From contig CBIHLX010000013.1 of the NCBI GenBank assembly GCA_966210935.1, positions 1 to 15,974 of the forward strand: a stretch of 15,974 nt of DNA, written 5' to 3'. Of this stretch, positions 13,785-15,974 are shown one piece after another. This DNA comes from CBIHLX01 sp966210935. GTDB taxonomy: Bacteria > Patescibacteriota > Saccharimonadia > Saccharimonadales > Saccharimonadaceae. The notes beneath the pieces are model-generated. The model saw only the letters and a program-made list of their open reading frames with translations. It was not told the DNA's origin and ran no database searches. The position numbers were made by a program, and so were the translations under genes. How positions within the stretch are numbered: the first letter of the stretch is position 1; each line of letters opens with the position of its first letter.

Positions 13785-14609
13785 GTGCCTCCGAACAATC
13801 AACCATCACCAGTACCGCCGCAAGGGGCTATCGGTAGCCAAGTTTCTAATGGGCCAGAACAAGCTGCGCCTCAAACTAAACCTGCACCTGCTCAAAACAC
13901 CACCCAAAACAGCCTCCTCATTTCTGAGATTCGTGATGGTATGGTGATTATGAATGACGGTAGTTTTCGCGCCGTTGTCGCCTGTAAATCAATCAACTTC
14001 GACCTCATGAGCTCACGTGAGCGTGAAGGCGTAGAGTATAGCTACCAAAACTTCCTTAACGCCCTCTATTTCCCAGTGCAAATCTTTATCCGCTCACAGC
14101 GCGTCGATATTGGCCCGTACATCGATCGCCTCGTAACGATTCGCCGCGCCCAAGACAATATGCTCCTCAACGTCCTCATGGACGACTACATTGAATTTAT
14201 CGACATCCTTAGTCAAGAGGCTAACATTATGGATAAAAGTTTCTTTATTGTCGTGCCGTACTTCCCGGGCGGTGATCTTAGTAACGTCATTGAGCAAGGT
14301 AAGGGCTTCTTTGGAAAAATCTTCCAGAAACCACAAACCGTTGCAACCAAAATTGACGCCGCGGCCTACACGAAAGCAAAAGATGAAATTAAGAACCGTG
14401 TCGACTCCGTCACGAGCGGCCTTTTCCAGATTGGCGTCAAAAGCGTTCAGTTAAATACCAAAGAACTTGGTGAACTCTACTACAACGTCTACAACCCCGA
14501 CACCGCTGTTCGTGAACCGCTCGGTAATTTTGAAAATGTCACTACGACATACGTTCAAAAAGGCCAGGGCGAAGCACCACGACCACATCTGCAAGAGGGG
14601 AGCATGTAA
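13785..14609 (+). CDS. TraC-like VirB4 N-terminal-domain protein
   Basis: 274 residues, starting at a GTG with a weak SD (AAAGAAAG at 13768-13775); the next in-frame ATGs (residues 53 and 56) would lose only a Pro/Gln-rich leader. Residues 1-42 are Pro/Gln-rich and disordered. After SLLISEIRDGMVIMNDGSFR come FDLMSSREREGVEYSYQNFLNAL and FPVQIFIRSQRVDIGPYI, a layout I recognise from the N-terminal domain of TraC/VirB4 proteins in Gram-positive and CPR systems. There is no Walker motif, so it is not an ATPase itself. Its stop TAA shares its last A with the ATG of the next gene, so the two are coupled in translation and probably function as a split VirB4. It ends with the acidic HLQEGSM. Confidence 0.75.
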   Translation: MPPNNQPSPVPPQGAIGSQVSNGPEQAAPQTKPAPAQNTTQNSLLISEIRDGMVIMNDGSFRAVVACKSINFDLMSSREREGVEYSYQNFLNALYFPVQIFIRSQRVDIGPYIDRLVTIRRAQDNMLLNVLMDDYIEFIDILSQEANIMDKSFFIVVPYFPGGDLSNVIEQGKGFFGKIFQKPQTVATKIDAAAYTKAKDEIKNRVDSVTSGLFQIGVKSVQLNTKELGELYYNVYNPDTAVREPLGNFENVTTTYVQKGQGEAPRPHLQEGSM

Positions 14610-15974
14610 TGGCACGTAAGAAAAAACTCGATCCAACTGATATCGCCGCCGAACAGCGCGCTCGCGAGCAAGCCGAAGTTGAGCAGGCATTTTTAACGGG
14701 TATCAATACTCTCCGTGATTTGATTGCGCCAAGTAGTCTCGAGATCCACTCGAGCTATTTCCGTCTTGGTACGAAATACGGCCGCACGCTCTATATCTAC
14801 GGCTACCCACGCCAGATCTACACCGGCTGGCTCAGTTCGCTCATCAATATCGATGAAGTGCTTGATATCAGTATGTTTGTTTACCCAGTTGAAAGCCAGG
14901 TGGTGCTCCGTAACCTTCAAAAGAAGGTGACCCAGCTTAACGCCAGTATGAATATTAACAGCGAGAAGGGACGTACTCGTGATCCAGGACTTGAAGCAGC
15001 CCTCCAGGATGCTGAGGAGCTACGCGACCAACTCCAAGTTGGCGCCGAACGTTTCTTCCGCTATGGCCTCTACGTCACCCTCTATGCCGATAGTCTCGAC
15101 GAGCTCAGCTTTGTTCAGCATAAGGTCGAAACTCTATTCGGTCAGCAAATGATCTTCAGCAAGGTTGCCTCATCGCAGCAGGAGCAGGGACTTAATAGTA
15201 CCGTCCCGCAGATGAGCGACCAACTCCAGATTCGTCGCAATATGAATACGGGCGCTATTTCGACCAGTTTCCCATTCACGAGTGCAGACCTCACTCAGGA
15301 GAAGGGTGTCCTCTACGGTATCAACATGCATAATAACGGCCTCGTTATTTTCGATCGCTTCTCACTCGAAAACGCCAACATGGTGGTCTTCGCAAAGTCT
15401 GGTGCCGGTAAATCATTTACCGTAAAGCTCGAAGCCCTCCGCAGCATGATGGTTGGCTCTGACGTTATTATTATTGACCCAGAAAACGAGTATCAGAAGT
15501 TAGCTGAAGCAGTTGGCGGTAGCTACACGCGCCTAAGCCTCAACTCTGATACGCGCATCAATCCATTTGATCTTCCTCGTGTCATAGATAATGACGAGGC
15601 AGATGACGCTCTCCGCGCCAACCTTGTCACCCTCCATGGTCTCCTCCGCCTTATGCTCGGCGGTAGCCAAATGACCGCAGCAGGGCAGATGATGGCTGCA
15701 CTGACGCCAGCCGAAGAAGCCGACCTCGATCAAGGCCTGATTGATACCTACGCGCGCGCCGGTATCACGAGCGACCCGCTAACCCACAACTCAACACCAC
15801 CAACCATTAGCGACCTCTACGACACGCTTCTCCATATGGGTGGTACTGGCCCAGCGTTAGCGCAACGTCTCCGCAAGTACACCACTGGTACGTTTGCAGG
15901 TATCTTCTCACAGCAGAGCAATATCGATATCAATAACCACATGGTGGTGTTTAATATTCGCGATCTAGAAGATG
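14609..15974 (+). CDS. virB4: VirB4-family T4SS ATPase (partial, runs off window)
   Basis: 455 residues are present and no stop is reached. The ATG at 14609 overlaps the previous stop (TAATG) and has a strong SD AGAGGGG (14594-14600) 8 bases before it. The N-terminus is charged (MARKKKLDPTDIAAEQRARE), then comes a domain with the pattern YFRLGTKYGRTLYIYGYPRQ. The P-loop is AKSGAGKS at residues 262-269 (15392-15415). About 30 residues later comes IIIDPENEYQKLAEAVGG, the DPExEY motif typical of VirB4/TraC hexamer ATPases; the true Walker B (DExW) should lie beyond the window end. VirB4 is a cytoplasmic-face ATPase that powers pilus assembly and substrate transfer. Family assignment is strong. 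Confidence 0.95.
   Translation, partial: MARKKKLDPTDIAAEQRAREQAEVEQAFLTGINTLRDLIAPSSLEIHSSYFRLGTKYGRTLYIYGYPRQIYTGWLSSLINIDEVLDISMFVYPVESQVVLRNLQKKVTQLNASMNINSEKGRTRDPGLEAALQDAEELRDQLQVGAERFFRYGLYVTLYADSLDELSFVQHKVETLFGQQMIFSKVASSQQEQGLNSTVPQMSDQLQIRRNMNTGAISTSFPFTSADLTQEKGVLYGINMHNNGLVIFDRFSLENANMVVFAKSGAGKSFTVKLEALRSMMVGSDVIIIDPENEYQKLAEAVGGSYTRLSLNSDTRINPFDLPRVIDNDEADDALRANLVTLHGLLRLMLGGSQMTAAGQMMAALTPAEEADLDQGLIDTYARAGITSDPLTHNSTPPTISDLYDTLLHMGGTGPALAQRLRKYTTGTFAGIFSQQSNIDINNHMVVFNIRDLED

Noticed and set aside
15460..15500. IIIDPENEY as the Walker B motif of VirB4
   Set aside because: It lies only about 30 residues after Walker A and fits the DPExEY motif of the family; the true Walker B is expected past the window end.
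1..15974. CRISPR array, insertion sequence or prophage
   Set aside because: No regularly spaced direct repeats, transposase or phage-like gene was seen.
1..15974. Recoded UGA (table 25) as in Gracilibacteria
   Set aside because: All long frames close with TAA or TAG under the standard code and no gene needs read-through of TGA.

Overview
The window most resembles a Candidate Phyla Radiation bacterium, probably Candidatus Saccharibacteria (TM7). The reasons are a chromosomal type IV secretion system (T4SS)-like cluster made of many tiny two-helix VirB2/TrbC-like pilins, very large VirB6-like membrane proteins, a PrgI-family protein and a split VirB4, plus very compact gene spacing and mixed SD-led and apparently leaderless genes. 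The standard code (table 11) fits: all long genes read through without TGA. The taxonomic call is inference from gene content; no rRNA or marker gene is present.

Left region (1-3490) is housekeeping and accessory. In order it holds: the 3' end of a PAP2-type phosphatase; a 72-residue membrane protein; tRNA-Arg(GCG); a two-helix membrane protein with a possible PH-like C-terminal domain; tRNA-Ser(GCT); a lone pilin-like gene; tRNA-Ser(TGA); comFC; and an Hsp20 small heat-shock protein. All three tRNA genes are on the minus strand, encode CCA, and run straight into a perfect hairpin terminator whose stem begins inside the CCA.

Middle region (3535-5998) is a minus-strand operon of six small pilin-like proteins separated by 1 to 64 bases, transcribed from about 5990 down to a terminator at 3535-3566. 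The last gene (3586-4005) also has its own strong promoter and is the best candidate for the major pilin.

Right region (6053-15974), plus strand, encodes the inner-membrane machinery: an unknown membrane-anchored protein divergent from the pilin operon, then two VirB6-like paralogues, a PrgI-family protein with a long Pro/Gln-rich tail, a TraC-like VirB4 N-terminal protein, and the VirB4 ATPase, which runs off the window end.

Together the pilins (subunits), VirB6-like channels, PrgI and VirB4 (motor) make up the core of a minimal T4SS or pilus of the Gram-positive type. No relaxase, VirD4 coupling protein or VirB8 homologue is recognised here. The adjacent comFC suggests, but does not prove, a link to DNA uptake. 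No stretch over 300 bases lacks a gene; the longest gaps are the divergent promoter region 5984-6145 and 592-715. No CRISPR array, insertion sequence or origin was seen.
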